Source: Candidatus Methylopumilus universalis
GTDB lineage: Bacteria; Pseudomonadota; Gammaproteobacteria; Burkholderiales; Methylophilaceae
Assembly: GCF_006364435.1 (NCBI RefSeq)
Contig: NZ_CP040977.1
Location: 248,001-312,000, forward strand
Reading direction: 5' to 3'
DNA: 64,000 bases
In this document: piece by piece, positions 54,862-64,000 of the stretch
Numbering within the stretch: the first letter of the stretch is position 1
Layout of the letters: each line of letters starts with the position of its first letter
Translations under genes and position numbers: made by a program
Notes under the pieces: model-generated
The model's input: only the letters and a program-made list of their open reading frames with translations
Told to the model about the DNA's origin: nothing
Database searches by the model: none

Positions 54862-57444
54862 ATGCGTTTTGATAAATTGACCACAAAGTTTCAGCAAGCA
54901 TTTGCTGATGCACAGAGTCTTGCAAATGCGAATGACAATCCTAATATCGACCCAGTTCACATGGTTCAAGCTTTGCTTGATCAAGATGACGGAAGTACAG
55001 CTTCACTTCTATCTTATGCCGGTGTTAATTTAGCACCACTTAAAGTATCCCTTAAATCATCTATTGATAAATTAGCTAAAGTAGAAGGCAATCAAGGTGA
55101 AATTTCAATATCACGAGATTTAAATAATCTTTTAAATCTCACTGAAAAAAATTCACAAAAATTGGGTGATGCATACATCTCAAGCGAGATGTTTTTACTA
55201 GCATTAGCCGATGATAAAACCGAAGCAGCTAGACTATTAAAACAACATGGCCTAACTAAAGCCGCCTTAGAAAAAGCTGTTCAATCTGTGAGGGGTAGCG
55301 AAAAAATAAATTCTAAAGATGCAGATGGTCAAAGAGAGTCCCTAAAAAAATATACAATAGATTTAACAGAGCTAGCGAGAGTCGGCAAGCTTGATCCTGT
55401 GATTGGCCGGGATGACGAAATTCGTCGCACTATTCAAGTACTACAACGTCGAACAAAAAATAACCCTGTGTTGATTGGTGAGCCTGGAGTAGGTAAGACA
55501 GCTATTGTTGAGGGCTTAGCCCAGCGCATTGTGAATGGGGAGGTTCCCGATTCATTAAAAAATAAACGAGTCTTGTCACTTGATATGGCTGCTTTGTTAG
55601 CAGGTGCTAAGTATCGAGGCGATTTTGAAGAGCGCTTAAAAGCTGTTTTAAAAGAAATTGCATTAGACGAAGGTCAAACAATTGTCTTTATCGATGAGAT
55701 TCATACAATGGTCGGTGCTGGCAAGTCTGAGGGTGCGATGGATGCAGGCAATATGTTAAAGCCTGCATTAGCGCGCGGCGAACTTCATTGTGTAGGTGCT
55801 ACGACTCTAGATGAATATAGAAAATATGTTGAGAAAGATGCTGCATTAGAAAGACGATTCCAAAAAGTGCTTGTAGATGAGCCTTCAGTCGAAGCCACCA
55901 TTGCAATCCTTCGTGGACTGCAAGAAAAATATGAACTTCATCATAATGTAGAGATTACTGACCCTGCGATTGTGGCAGCAGCAGAATTGTCACATCGCTA
56001 TATTACTGATCGCTTCTTACCTGATAAAGCAATCGACTTAATCGATGAGGCAGCGTCTCGTATAAAGATGGAAATCGATTCAAAACCTGAAGTCTTAGAT
56101 AAATTAGAGCGTCGACTTATTCAATTAAAAATTGAACGTGAAGCGATGCGCCGAGAAAAAGATGAAGCATCTAAAAAGCGTTTTGAGTTAATTGAAGATG
56201 AAATAAAAAAACTTGAAAAAGAATTTAGTAATTTAGAAGAGATTTGGAAGTCAGAAAAAGCACAACTTCAAGGTTCAAAACATATTAAAGAAGAGATTGA
56301 ACAAATACGTTTAAAAATTGAAGAGGCAACACGCAAAGGCGAATGGCAAAAAGTTTCTGAGTTGCAATATGGAAAGTTACCTGAGCTAGAAACACAGCTC
56401 AAGCAAGCTGCTAAAGCTGAGACTGCTAAACCACAAGCGAACCGAATGTTGCGGACCGAAGTGGGTGCTGACGAGATCGCAGAGGTTGTAAGTCGTGCTA
56501 CAGGTATCCCTGTCGCAAAAATGATGCAAGGAGAGCGTGAGAAACTTTTAAAAATGGAAGATAAACTCCATGAGCGCATTGTAGGTCAAGATGAAGCTGT
56601 TCGTGTTGTATCGGATGCAATCCGTCGTTCACGCTCAGGCTTGAGTGACCCTAATCGACCTTATGGCTCTTTTCTTTTCTTAGGACCGACAGGTGTAGGC
56701 AAAACAGAACTCTGTAAATCTTTAGCTAATTTTTTATTTGACTCCCCAGATCACTTAATCAGAATTGATATGAGTGAGTTTATGGAGAAGCATTCTGTAG
56801 CTCGCTTAATCGGTGCTCCTCCAGGTTATGTAGGTTACGAAGAAGGCGGATACCTCACTGAGGCTATCCGAAGAAAACCTTATTGCGTGATTCTATTAGA
56901 CGAGGTAGAGAAAGCACATCCAGATGTGTTCAATGTGCTTCTTCAAGTTTTAGATGATGGTCGTTTAACAGACGGACAAGGGCGCACTGTAGATTTTAAG
57001 AATACCGTCATCATCATGACCTCTAACTTGGCTTCTAATATGATTCAATCGATGTCAGGTGATGATTACCAGGTCATTAAACTAGCGGTAATGGGCGAAG
57101 TTAAAAATCATTTTCGGCCAGAGTTTATTAATCGTATTGATGAAGTGGTTGTCTTCCATGCATTGGGTGATGATCATGTTAAATCGATTGCAGCGATTCA
57201 ATTGCAGTATTTGAAAGATCGATTATCACAGCTTGAAATGAAAGTAGAAATTACTGATGCTGCTTTAGATGAAATCTCTAAAGAAGGGTTTGATCCGGTC
57301 TATGGTGCAAGACCTTTGAAGAGAGCGATCCAGTCTGAAATTGAGAATCCACTTGCTAAGGAAATTTTAGCAGGTCATTTCATGGCAAAAGATACAATTA
57401 AAATTGACAGTGTTTCAGGTAAACTTAAATTTATTAAAGTTTAA
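54862..57444 (+). CDS. clpB: ATP-dependent disaggregase ClpB
   Basis: ClpB extracts polypeptides from aggregates together with DnaK. The 860-residue protein has the N-domain (about 1-145, with [11 protein letters not shown]). NBD1 follows, with Walker A GEPGVGKT (about 208-215) and Walker B FIDEIH. The long middle coiled coil (about 410-525) is rich in Lys and Glu, and NBD2 has GPTGVGKT and LLDEVEKAH. The C-terminal arm ends [12 protein letters not shown] RpoH promoter precedes it, so heat-shock induction is expected. yjbQ follows after 14 bases. Confidence 0.98.
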   Translation: MRFDKLTTKFQQAFADAQSLANANDNPNIDPVHMVQALLDQDDGSTASLLSYAGVNLAPLKVSLKSSIDKLAKVEGNQGEISISRDLNNLLNLTEKNSQKLGDAYISSEMFLLALADDKTEAARLLKQHGLTKAALEKAVQSVRGSEKINSKDADGQRESLKKYTIDLTELARVGKLDPVIGRDDEIRRTIQVLQRRTKNNPVLIGEPGVGKTAIVEGLAQRIVNGEVPDSLKNKRVLSLDMAALLAGAKYRGDFEERLKAVLKEIALDEGQTIVFIDEIHTMVGAGKSEGAMDAGNMLKPALARGELHCVGATTLDEYRKYVEKDAALERRFQKVLVDEPSVEATIAILRGLQEKYELHHNVEITDPAIVAAAELSHRYITDRFLPDKAIDLIDEAASRIKMEIDSKPEVLDKLERRLIQLKIEREAMRREKDEASKKRFELIEDEIKKLEKEFSNLEEIWKSEKAQLQGSKHIKEEIEQIRLKIEEATRKGEWQKVSELQYGKLPELETQLKQAAKAETAKPQANRMLRTEVGADEIAEVVSRATGIPVAKMMQGEREKLLKMEDKLHERIVGQDEAVRVVSDAIRRSRSGLSDPNRPYGSFLFLGPTGVGKTELCKSLANFLFDSPDHLIRIDMSEFMEKHSVARLIGAPPGYVGYEEGGYLTEAIRRKPYCVILLDEVEKAHPDVFNVLLQVLDDGRLTDGQGRTVDFKNTVIIMTSNLASNMIQSMSGDDYQVIKLAVMGEVKNHFRPEFINRIDEVVVFHALGDDHVKSIAAIQLQYLKDRLSQLEMKVEITDAALDEISKEGFDPVYGARPLKRAIQSEIENPLAKEILAGHFMAKDTIKIDSVSGKLKFIKV

Positions 57445-57458
57445 ATAAAGTCTTGTTT

Positions 57459-57878
57459 ATGAAACAACTCAGTCAAACATTGGCGATCCAAACTTCGGGT
57501 CGCCACTTTTATGATGTCACTCAAAAAGTTTTGGATTGGGCAGAGCGGTCAGATTTTAAAGAAGGCCTATTAACGCTTTATGTCCAACATACTTCAGCCA
57601 GCCTGCTTATTAACGAAAATTATGATCCAGATGTTTTAGTTGATTTGGAAAGTTTCTTCGAGCGTTTAGTGCCTGACGGCGACCCATTATTTATTCATAC
57701 AGCAGAAGGTCAAGATGATATGCCAGCTCACATTAGAACTGCTCTAACGCAAACAAGCCTCTCCATACCAATCAAGGAAGGTAAGGTTGCATTAGGTCAA
57801 TGGCAGGGTATTTTTTTGTATGAACATCGTTATCAATCCCACGAGCGTCGCATCTTAATGCATGTGATTGGTGAATAA
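57459..57878 (+). CDS. YjbQ/UPF0047-family protein
   Basis: A 139-residue protein of the YjbQ family (secondary thiamine-phosphate synthase fold). Conserved blocks are LYVQHTSASLLINENYDPDV (about residues 43-62), FIHTAEGQDDMPAHIRTALTQ with the His ligand, and LGQWQGIFLYEHR. YjbQ has a weak thiamine phosphate synthase activity in vitro; its cellular role is unclear. ATG 57459 is preferred over a TTG at 57453. It converges with envC with one base between the stops. Confidence 0.92.
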   Translation: MKQLSQTLAIQTSGRHFYDVTQKVLDWAERSDFKEGLLTLYVQHTSASLLINENYDPDVLVDLESFFERLVPDGDPLFIHTAEGQDDMPAHIRTALTQTSLSIPIKEGKVALGQWQGIFLYEHRYQSHERRILMHVIGE

Positions 57879-57879
57879 G

Positions 57880-59115
57880 TTATTTAATTGAAGTCCAGGC
57901 AAGAGGATCAAAAGGCTTGCTGAGTTTTCTTAATTCAAAATAAAGACCATTTGAGTCATTGCCCCCAGTATTGCCCACCAAAGCAATCACGTCTCCACCA
58001 CGCACAATTTCACCTGTCTTTTTAATTGTGGATTGATTATTTCCATATAGACTCATATAGCCTTCGCCATGATCCACAATAATAAGATTTCCAAAGCCAC
58101 GAAGCCAGTCTGCAAAGACGACGCGACCAGTCGCAATGGATTTAACTTCATTACCTTCATTAGATTTAATAAATAAACCTTTCCAAGATAAGCCAGTATC
58201 TTCTCGAGGTGAGCCGAATCGATTAATTACATCTCCCTTAACGGGTAAGCTTAATTTACCTCGTAATGTTTCAAACTTTTGACCTGAAAATGTTTCTGTA
58301 GGGATGCTCTCATTACGAACAATAGGTGTTTTTGAAGATATTTTTTCTTCTCGTTTTGAAGGAACAGGGGCTGAAGGTAATCTTGCTAAACGATCAACAA
58401 GGTCTGTTAATCTTTTTTCATCTCGCATTAATTTTTGAATTTCATTGCGTTGTTGATTAATTTTTGAAGACAAACTTGCAATAAGTTTAGCGCGATCTTT
58501 CTTTTGAGATTCGAGTTCTGTTTTCTTTACTTCTTCTTTTTGTTTTAAACCTGCAATCTCTTTAAGCTTCTGTGCAGTTTCAGCACTATAAGCCTCAATT
58601 TTTTTTAAGTTACCTTGCATTTGGTAAATACTTTTAGCGCGAGCTTTTGCCACATAAGAGTAATATTGAATATTTCTTGCGACAACACTAGGATTTTCAG
58701 ATTGGATAATCATTTGTAAGTAGCCAGGATCACCATGAAGATACTGCTGGTAGATTTGTTCACCCAACATTTTTCTTTGGAGATCAACCTGAGACTCTAC
58801 TGTATCGGATTGTGCTTTAAGCTCTTGAAGTTTGGTATAATTTTTCTTTTGTTGAACTGATATTTCATAAAGTGAGCGATTGGTATCACTGATCTGCTTT
58901 TCGCTTTTTCTTAACTGATCGGTCGCATCTTCTTGAGCTTTTTGCGTGCCACTTAATTCTTTTTTCAACCGATCAATTTTTTCATGAACAGCGTTTAAGT
59001 TTTCTTTGGCTGAATCAGCTTTTGTTGCAGCTAAGCTATGATGAGAAAAAGATAGAAGGCATATAAAGGTGCATTGAATCAAAAAACTCAATGAGCTGTT
59101 TTCGACTTTAATCAT
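57880..59115 (-). CDS. envC: EnvC-like murein hydrolase activator
   Basis: EnvC activates the amidases AmiA/AmiB at the septum under FtsEX control. The 411-residue protein has a signal peptide (about residues 1-29) and a long coiled coil (about 34-250, rich in Lys, Glu and Gln). The C-terminal LytM/M23 domain runs from about 290 to 411. In that domain the catalytic His-x-x-x-Asp is replaced (SWKGLFIKSNEGNEVKSIA) and the second site reads HGEGYMSLYGNNQ, so it is a degenerate, non-catalytic LytM as in EnvC. It overlaps the end of gpmI by 8 bases. Confidence 0.92.
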   Translation of the reverse strand: MIKVENSSLSFLIQCTFICLLSFSHHSLAATKADSAKENLNAVHEKIDRLKKELSGTQKAQEDATDQLRKSEKQISDTNRSLYEISVQQKKNYTKLQELKAQSDTVESQVDLQRKMLGEQIYQQYLHGDPGYLQMIIQSENPSVVARNIQYYSYVAKARAKSIYQMQGNLKKIEAYSAETAQKLKEIAGLKQKEEVKKTELESQKKDRAKLIASLSSKINQQRNEIQKLMRDEKRLTDLVDRLARLPSAPVPSKREEKISSKTPIVRNESIPTETFSGQKFETLRGKLSLPVKGDVINRFGSPREDTGLSWKGLFIKSNEGNEVKSIATGRVVFADWLRGFGNLIIVDHGEGYMSLYGNNQSTIKKTGEIVRGGDVIALVGNTGGNDSNGLYFELRKLSKPFDPLAWTSIK

Positions 59116-60661
59116 TCAATTGAATTAGGTTTTGTCCTGTCATTTCGGATGGCTGTTTTTCACCCATGAGATGAAGTAGGGTGGGAGCTATATCCGAAAG
59201 TCTTCCATTGGATTTAATCGTAGCTTTTCGACCAATATAAAGGAAAGGCACTATATTTGTAGTGTGTTGTGTATGGACTTGTTTATTTTCATAATCTTCC
59301 ATGAGCTCTGCATTGCCATGGTCTGCCGTAATAATGACTTCGCCGCCTATAGATTCCATAGCATTTACGACCTGACCAATACATGTATCGAGTGCTTCCA
59401 TCGCTTTAATTGCAGCATTAAGGTTGCCTGTGTGGCCTACCATATCTGCGTTCGCAAAATTACATATGATAGCGTGATATTTTTTACTCCGAATAGCGCC
59501 CTCTAACTTTTCTGCGACTTCAAACGCGCTCATTTCAGGCTGTAAATCATAAGTAGCTACCTGTGGTGAGGGCACTAGAATGCGATCTTCACCTTCATAG
59601 ACAGTTTCATTGCCACCATTAAAGAAAAAAGTAACATGCGGATATTTTTCTGTTTCAGCAATGCGCAATTGTTTTAAACCTAATTTTGAAATATATTCAC
59701 CAAATGAATTATTCACAGATGTCTGTTTAAAAATCACGGATGATTTTTTGTCATTCTGGTCGTATTGAGTCAAAGTGAAATAGTGGCTAATATTAATTTT
59801 CTTTTGACGCTCAAAAGCGTTGAAGTTGTCTTGCAAAAGTGCATCTGTAATTTGTCGTGCACGATCCGATCGATAATTCATGAAGACGACTGCATCTCCA
59901 TCTTGAATCGTAATAGCTTTCCCATTTCCATCATGAATGGATGTAGGTTTAATAAATTCATCTGTTTCTTCTCTGTTGTATCCCTCATGAATTGCATCAG
60001 CTGCATGAGAGGCATGGATAGGAGATCCTATCGTTAATGTGTTGTAAGCTAATTCAATGCGAGGCCAACGTTTATCGCGATCCATCGCATAGTAGCGACC
60101 TGATATAGAGGCGATTTTTCCAATACCGATATCTTTTAAATGAGATTCAAGTTGTTCGATAAAATGTAAAGCGCTTTTAGGGGGAGTATCTCGACCATCT
60201 AAAAAGGGGTGAATATAAACATTTTTCAATTCACATTGCTTTGCGACTTTGAGCATGGCGTAGAAATGATCTAAATGGCTATGGACGCCTCCATCAGAAA
60301 AAAGGCCCAGAAGATGTAAGGCCTTGCCATTTTCTTTAAGTGATTTAAATGCATTAATAAGAGATGGATTTTTAAAAAAATCACCCGACGTAATACTTGT
60401 GTTAATTCTTTCAAGATCTTGCTGAACAATTCGGCCAGCGCCTATATTTAGATGGCCGACTTCTGAATTACCCATTTGTCCTTTAGGTAAACCTACAAAT
60501 TCTTCAGAAGCATTAATAAAGCTATGTGCGTATTTATTCCACAAACCATTCCAGTGGGGCATCTTTGCATTTTTAATTGCATTATGGTCCTCGTCATCTC
60601 GATGGCCAAAGCCATCCAAGATAATAAGTAGCACAGGTTTTTTTAACATAATAGAAGACAT
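59108..60661 (-). CDS. gpmI: 2,3-bisphosphoglycerate-independent phosphoglycerate mutase
   Basis: GpmI interconverts 3- and 2-phosphoglycerate in glycolysis and gluconeogenesis, using two Mn ions. The 517-residue protein has the metal site LIILDGFGHRDD (residues 12-23), the phosphoserine region PKGQMGNSEVGHLNIGAGR (Ser about 67), FLDGRDTPPKSA, and the second metal set NYRSDRARQI, FANADMVGHTG and ITADHGNAE. Two ATGs, at 60661 and 60649, are possible starts. The gpmI-envC order is common in proteobacteria. Confidence 0.97.
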   Translation of the reverse strand: MSSIMLKKPVLLIILDGFGHRDDEDHNAIKNAKMPHWNGLWNKYAHSFINASEEFVGLPKGQMGNSEVGHLNIGAGRIVQQDLERINTSITSGDFFKNPSLINAFKSLKENGKALHLLGLFSDGGVHSHLDHFYAMLKVAKQCELKNVYIHPFLDGRDTPPKSALHFIEQLESHLKDIGIGKIASISGRYYAMDRDKRWPRIELAYNTLTIGSPIHASHAADAIHEGYNREETDEFIKPTSIHDGNGKAITIQDGDAVVFMNYRSDRARQITDALLQDNFNAFERQKKINISHYFTLTQYDQNDKKSSVIFKQTSVNNSFGEYISKLGLKQLRIAETEKYPHVTFFFNGGNETVYEGEDRILVPSPQVATYDLQPEMSAFEVAEKLEGAIRSKKYHAIICNFANADMVGHTGNLNAAIKAMEALDTCIGQVVNAMESIGGEVIITADHGNAELMEDYENKQVHTQHTTNIVPFLYIGRKATIKSNGRLSDIAPTLLHLMGEKQPSEMTGQNLIQLND

Positions 60662-60688
60662 GTGTATGTGGCTTTAAAGATTAATGAA

Positions 60689-60695
60689 TTATAAT
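60689..60695. promoter_or_regulatory. Palindromic -10 element between gpmI and grxC
   Basis: ATTATAAT (60688-60695) is its own reverse complement in its core, so TATAAT can be read both toward grxC and toward gpmI. The distances to the two start codons (about 41 and 28 bases) suit both. No good -35 is visible on either side. A shared bidirectional promoter is inferred. Confidence 0.4.
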
Positions 60696-60735
60696 GCTTG
60701 TCATCAAATTTCACACTCCTTAACGTTAGTGCGCT

Positions 60736-60996
60736 ATGAAATCAATCAAGATGTATACCAGTGCTTATTGCCCTTATTGCTCAAATGCTGAAAAGCTTTT
60801 GTCTAAAAAAGGGATTACGCAGATTGAAAAAATCCGCGTAGACGAAGATTCGGCCATTTTAAAAGAGATGATTGAAAAAACTGGACGTCGAACAGTGCCT
60901 CAAATTTATATTGGTGACTATCATGTAGGCGGGTTTGATGATTTAAGATCTCTAGACTTACAAGGCAAGCTCGATCCACTTCTTGGGATTTCTTAG
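60736..60996 (+). CDS. grxC: Glutaredoxin 3
   Basis: An 86-residue glutaredoxin with the dithiol active site AYCPYCSNAEKLL (Cys 12 and 15), the cis-Pro TVPQIYIGDYHVGGFDDL and a GSH-binding pattern typical of GrxC. It reduces disulfides and glutathionylated proteins in the cytoplasm. The order gpmI/grxC/secB/gpsA is conserved in proteobacteria. Confidence 0.96.
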   Translation: MKSIKMYTSAYCPYCSNAEKLLSKKGITQIEKIRVDEDSAILKEMIEKTGRRTVPQIYIGDYHVGGFDDLRSLDLQGKLDPLLGIS

Positions 60997-61102
60997 AAAG
61001 ATTACTTCTTATTTTATTTAAATATTCGCTATAAAAAGATAGAATGCTGTATTCGTTTAATTAAATAACAGCGGTTTTAATGCCGCGTGACTGGAAAATA
61101 AC

Positions 61103-61627
61103 ATGGCAGAAAAAAAGAAAGCAGCTCCCAAATCAACCAAGGCAGAAAAAAACGTCAAAATTGACCCCCAGGCAAATGGAAGTGCGCAACCTGGTTTCGC
61201 TATCGAAAAACTTTTTCTTAAAGATGTTTCAGTTGAGGTACCTAATTCCCCAGAAATTTTTACACAACGTGAAGCGCCTCAAATCGCTATTGAGTTAGGT
61301 AATTCAGGCAAGCCTCTCGCTGATGGTTATTTTGAAGTTGCTTTAAAAATTACTGTGACGTCTAAAATTGCTGATAAAACAGCCTTTCTTATTGAGGTGA
61401 CACAAGCAGGTATCTTTGCATTGCGTAATATTCCAGAAGAAAATCTTGAAATGATTATCGCGATTACTTGCCCTAATATTTTATTCCCATACGCACGCGA
61501 AGCTATTTCAGACTTAGTGATTAAGGCAGGTTTTGCACCTGTTCTTTTAAATCCAATTAATTTTGAAATGCTCTATATGCAACAAAAGCAGCAAGCAGCG
61601 GGTAATGCGGTTGACACAAAAAACTAA
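61103..61627 (+). CDS. secB: Protein-export chaperone SecB
   Basis: SecB holds preproteins unfolded and hands them to SecA. The 174-residue protein is slightly longer than in E. coli (155) because of a Lys/Ala-rich N-terminal tail (EKKKAAPKSTKAEKN). The conserved core FLKDVSVEVPNSPEIF, QAGIFALRNIPEENLEMI and CPNILFPYAREAISDLVIKAGFAPVLLNPINFE is intact. GGAAAA precedes the ATG. Its end overlaps the SH3 gene. Confidence 0.97.
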   Translation: MAEKKKAAPKSTKAEKNVKIDPQANGSAQPGFAIEKLFLKDVSVEVPNSPEIFTQREAPQIAIELGNSGKPLADGYFEVALKITVTSKIADKTAFLIEVTQAGIFALRNIPEENLEMIIAITCPNILFPYAREAISDLVIKAGFAPVLLNPINFEMLYMQQKQQAAGNAVDTKN

Positions 61628-62069
61628 GTTTTTTTTCCGTTATTTTTTTGTAGGGATTCTCTGCGCTATATCGCAATCCGCGTATGCCGAATTTCGATCT
61701 GTCATATCACCTAAAACCATTCTCTTTGAAGCACCGTCAGCAACTACCAAAAAAGTCTATTTAGTGGGTGAAGGCTACCCTTTAGAAGTTATTGTGAATT
61801 TAGGCGACTGGCTAAAGGTAAGAGATCCTTATGGTGCTTTAAGCTGGGCTGAATCAAAAAATTTACAATCCAAAAGGACGGTGATTGTGAAAGTAGATAA
61901 AGCAAACATATACAAAGAGCCTGAATCTAAATCAGCGCTGATAGCTACCATCGAAAAAGATGTTGTCATTGAACTATCAGATCCTCTTATCACTAATGGC
62001 TGGATTAAAGTACGTTACCAACAAGATCTTGATGGATACATTCAAACCTCTCAAGTATGGGGAATTTAA
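61605..62069 (+). CDS. Exported SH3-domain protein
   Basis: A 154-residue protein with a signal peptide (about residues 1-28, SAYA) and two bacterial SH3-type repeats (about 35-92 and 95-153). The repeats are seen in PKTILFEAPSATTKKVYLVGEG with GDWLKVRDPYGALSWAESKNL, and KANIYKEPESKSALIATIEKD with GWIKVRYQQDLDGYIQTSQVWGI. Such proteins bind cell-wall peptides. The secB-SH3-gpsA order is typical of betaproteobacteria. ATG 61605 is inside secB (23-base overlap) and gives the natural signal peptide; the frame reaches further upstream. Confidence 0.85.
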   Translation: MRLTQKTKFFFRYFFVGILCAISQSAYAEFRSVISPKTILFEAPSATTKKVYLVGEGYPLEVIVNLGDWLKVRDPYGALSWAESKNLQSKRTVIVKVDKANIYKEPESKSALIATIEKDVVIELSDPLITNGWIKVRYQQDLDGYIQTSQVWGI

Positions 62070-62073
62070 TTAA

Positions 62074-63075
62074 TTGAAAATCGCAGTCTTAGGCGCAGGC
62101 GCATGGGGCACGGCTTTGGCGATGCAAATCAGTCAAAAGCATCAAGTCACCTTATGGGCTAGGAATGCAGGTCATGTATCTGGCATGCGTAAAGCAAGAT
62201 CAAACCCGCTTTATTTAGGCGACTTCCCATTTAACGATCAATTGATGCTTGAAGATAATTTAGAGGAAGCGATTCGCGATGCCGAGCTTATTCTGTCGGT
62301 CGTACCTACCTCAGGTTTTAGAGCTATTCTAAAAGAGATAAAATCCTTAAATCATAAAGCTCCTGTCATATGGGCCAATAAAGGGTTGGAAGCAGGGACC
62401 GCAAAATTACCTCATGAAGTTGCTATCGAAGAACTAGGCGACCCTAAAAAAACAGGACAGCATTGGGGGGCTTTATCAGGCCCGAGTTTTGCAGCTGAGC
62501 TTGTAAGATCTCTACCTACCGCATTAACTTTAGCCGCAACTGACGAAGCATTCACACAAAGCTTAGCTTCCATTATCCATGGGAATAACTTGCGCGTTTA
62601 CACAAGCCAGGACGTGATTGGAGTGTCTGTCGGTGGCGCGCTTAAAAATGTGATCGCTATTGCTGCAGGTATTTCAGATGGCATGGGATTTGGAAATAAT
62701 GCGAGAGCTGCTTTAATTACCCGAGGCTTGGCTGAAATTACGCGTTTCGGTATGAGTTTGGGCGGCCAAAAAGACACTTTCATGGGACTTACAGGCGCAG
62801 GCGATTTAATTTTGACCTGCACTGGAGACTATTCGAGAAATCGTGAGGTAGGCTTGAGGCTTGCTAAAGGTCAAACGATTAATGAAGTTCTAAAGGGGTT
62901 GGGCCATGTTGCAGAAGGTGTATACACTGCTAAAGAAGTTGTGAATCGCGCAAAAGCGCTTCATGTCTCTATGCCTATCATGCACGAAGTGAATCAAGTG
63001 TTAAGTTTTAGTAAATCACCTAAAGAAGCTGTGATCGATTTATTAGGTCGCGAGCAAAAATCAGAAACACACTAA
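62074..63075 (+). CDS. gpsA: Glycerol-3-phosphate dehydrogenase [NAD(P)+]
   Basis: GpsA reduces dihydroxyacetone phosphate to sn-glycerol-3-phosphate for phospholipids. The 333-residue protein has the Rossmann loop VLGAGAWGTALAMQI (residues 4-18), SVVPTSGFR, the WANKGLEAGTA block, the catalytic Lys in VGGALKNVIAIAAGI (about residue 192) and GLTGAGDLILTCTGDYSRNR. The start is TTG at 62074, four bases after the SH3 gene stop. It converges with trmL two bases apart. Confidence 0.97.
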   Translation: MKIAVLGAGAWGTALAMQISQKHQVTLWARNAGHVSGMRKARSNPLYLGDFPFNDQLMLEDNLEEAIRDAELILSVVPTSGFRAILKEIKSLNHKAPVIWANKGLEAGTAKLPHEVAIEELGDPKKTGQHWGALSGPSFAAELVRSLPTALTLAATDEAFTQSLASIIHGNNLRVYTSQDVIGVSVGGALKNVIAIAAGISDGMGFGNNARAALITRGLAEITRFGMSLGGQKDTFMGLTGAGDLILTCTGDYSRNREVGLRLAKGQTINEVLKGLGHVAEGVYTAKEVVNRAKALHVSMPIMHEVNQVLSFSKSPKEAVIDLLGREQKSETH

Positions 63076-63077
63076 GT

Positions 63078-63542
63078 CTAAGCCCCGCCTTTAAATCCAT
63101 TTTGTCGCCATGCTTCGTAGAGAAGAATTGCGGCTGCATTCGATAAATTTAAGCTCCTACTATTTTCCGCCATAGGAATTCTTATTTTTTTATCGTGATC
63201 AAATTGACTACGAATCGACTCAGGTAAGCCTCGGGTTTCAGGCCCAAATAAAAAGATATCACCCTCTTGATATGAAACCTCATGGTAGGGCATCCCGCCT
63301 TTAGTCGTGACTGCAAACATGCGACTTTTGCTGTAAAGCGATTCGAATGCTGAAAAATTTGGATATGTTTTGACTGGGGCGAACTCATGATAATCAAGTC
63401 CTGCCCGAAGAAGCTGCTTGTCATCCAAACTAAAACCTAAGGGCTCAATTAAATGAAGTTGAGTGCCTGTATTAGCGCAAAGCCTAATTATATTTCCAGT
63501 ATTAGGCGGGATTTCAGGTTCAAAAAGGGCAATAGAAAACAT
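63078..63542 (-). CDS. trmL: tRNA (cytidine/uridine-2'-O)-methyltransferase TrmL
   Basis: TrmL is a knotted SPOUT methyltransferase that 2'-O-methylates the wobble base of tRNA-Leu. The 154-residue protein starts [25 protein letters not shown]. The SAM-binding knot region is visible in [13 protein letters not shown] (about residues 98-110) and [29 protein letters not shown] 63542 is preferred over an earlier in-frame start at 63605, which would add an untypical tail and run through the bioB promoter. Notably, tRNA-Leu(CAA) at 6348 would be its substrate. Confidence 0.95.
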   Translation of the reverse strand: MFSIALFEPEIPPNTGNIIRLCANTGTQLHLIEPLGFSLDDKQLLRAGLDYHEFAPVKTYPNFSAFESLYSKSRMFAVTTKGGMPYHEVSYQEGDIFLFGPETRGLPESIRSQFDHDKKIRIPMAENSRSLNLSNAAAILLYEAWRQNGFKGGA

Positions 63543-63573
63543 AAAATATAACAACTGATTAATTTTTATACAA

Positions 63574-63605
63574 TTGTAACAAATTATAGTAAAATACCTT
63601 AACAA
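63574..63605 (+). promoter_or_regulatory. Possible BirA-type operator and -10 in front of bioB
   Basis: TTGTAACAA (63574-63582), 14 bases and CCTTAACAA (63597-63605) form a loose inverted repeat of the BirA operator layout (TTGTAAACC, spacer, GGTTTACAA). A TATAGT (63585-63590) sits in its spacer, as in the E. coli bio control region. The arms match the consensus only in their outer bases, so this is tentative. Confidence 0.3.
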
Positions 63606-63656
63606 TTGGTTTTTAATGATATTTTTATAATTAAATCATATAGATAGGGAATTTTC

Positions 63657-64000
63657 ATGATTGAATCTCAGCCTAATATAAGTCAGCAACCCATTCAATT
63701 TGAACGAAAGCCCCCTAAAAAACCAAAAAATTCCCCAAAAGATCGCTGGTCAATTATTGAAATTGAAGCCTTATATGCGCTACCTTTCAGTGACCTTATG
63801 TTTAAGGCCCAAACGATTCATCGTGAAAATTTTGATCCCAATAAAGTTCAGGTAAGCACGCTCTTATCTATTAAGACGGGAGGATGTTCCGAAGACTGTG
63901 GCTATTGCCCTCAATCTGCTCGCTATGACACCAATGTAGAGAATGAAGCCATGATGCCTATCGATGAGGTGCTTAAAGCTGCAAAGGCTGCAAAGGATGC
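63657..64000 (+). CDS. bioB: Biotin synthase BioB (3' partial)
   Basis: BioB inserts sulfur into dethiobiotin, the last step of biotin synthesis. The first 114 residues are in the window. The radical-SAM cluster motif [16 protein letters not shown] (CxxxCxxC) is at about residues 78-93, preceded by [10 protein letters not shown], and the AKAAKDA helix follows. The N-terminal ~35 residues are Pro/Lys/Gln-rich, longer than in E. coli. Start ATG 63657 has TAGGGA 6-7 bases upstream. The gene runs off the right edge. Confidence 0.96.
   Translation, partial: MIESQPNISQQPIQFERKPPKKPKNSPKDRWSIIEIEALYALPFSDLMFKAQTIHRENFDPNKVQVSTLLSIKTGGCSEDCGYCPQSARYDTNVENEAMMPIDEVLKAAKAAKD

Noticed and set aside
57880-59115. 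Active M23 endopeptidase
   Set aside because: The zinc-binding HxxxD motif is replaced and the HxH site is lost, so it fits EnvC-type activators.
61080-61298. 72-codon frame overlapping the start of secB
   Set aside because: It is a different frame of the secB start region, Lys/Arg-rich only because of the shifted reading of the SecB N-terminal tail; the SecB frame is unequivocal.

Overview
The window reads as a compact, low-GC (mid-30s percent by eye) betaproteobacterial chromosome segment, most like a streamlined Methylophilaceae methylotroph (Ca. Methylopumilus / OM43 type). This is inferred from gene order: a beta-type cox cluster with its small assembly proteins, secB-SH3-gpsA-trmL, coaE-zapD-yacG, rplU-rpmA-obgE-proB and murJ-ribF-ileS-lspA. 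Genes are tightly packed with many 1-20 bp overlaps. No gap between genes exceeds about 230 bases. I saw no insertion sequence, prophage, CRISPR array, rRNA or clearly foreign island. Only one tRNA (Leu, anticodon CAA) was found. Both ends are cut: tsaB lacks its start and bioB lacks its end. Layout: 1-3.3 kb carries tsaB, rimI, a small HolD-like gene and proS. 3.5-6.3 kb holds a DUF1097 membrane protein, an exported beta-propeller-like protein, queA and a DUF2970 protein. 6.3-16 kb is tRNA-Leu followed by a complete aa3/caa3-type cytochrome c oxidase locus: coxB fused to cytochrome c, coxA, a 41-residue assembly protein, ctaG, coxC, a twin-TM protein, SURF1, a Sco-like protein, a TlpA-like thioredoxin, ctaA, ctaB and a cytochrome c. 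16-22 kb has apaH, a PfkB kinase, hemJ and a giant FAD/Fe-S/CCG oxidoreductase. 22-27 kb has phoB-phoR, preceded by a triple Pho box that also overlaps the promoter of a divergent OFA-type transporter. 27-32 kb has ribH-nusB facing an envelope operon: a TPR protein, an L,D-transpeptidase, two cyclophilins and lpxH. 32-39 kb has cysS, argJ, a Nudix-ThiE fusion, a PCuAC chaperone, yacG, zapD, coaE and ispB. 39-50 kb is housekeeping: L21/L27, obgE, proB, purEK, S20, murJ, ribF, ileS and lspA. 49.8-54.8 kb is the most accessory-looking region: a sulfite-oxidase-like enzyme, a DUF2946 protein, a TonB-dependent receptor, an exported BNR-repeat protein with His/Cys motifs and a TlpA-like protein, probably concerned with metal (copper?) uptake. 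54.8-64 kb has clpB behind a near-perfect heat-shock promoter, then yjbQ, envC, gpmI, grxC, secB, an SH3 protein, gpsA, trmL and bioB. Several genes converge on respiration (oxidase subunits, heme A synthesis, HemJ, copper chaperones) and on the envelope (EnvC, MurJ, LspA, LpxH, L,D-transpeptidase, cyclophilins). No clearly undescribed large system was found. The best leads are the TonB/BNR/DUF2946/TlpA locus, the paired NTF2-tail proteins, the HolD-like gene, and the Pho-box arrangement between phoB and the transporter.
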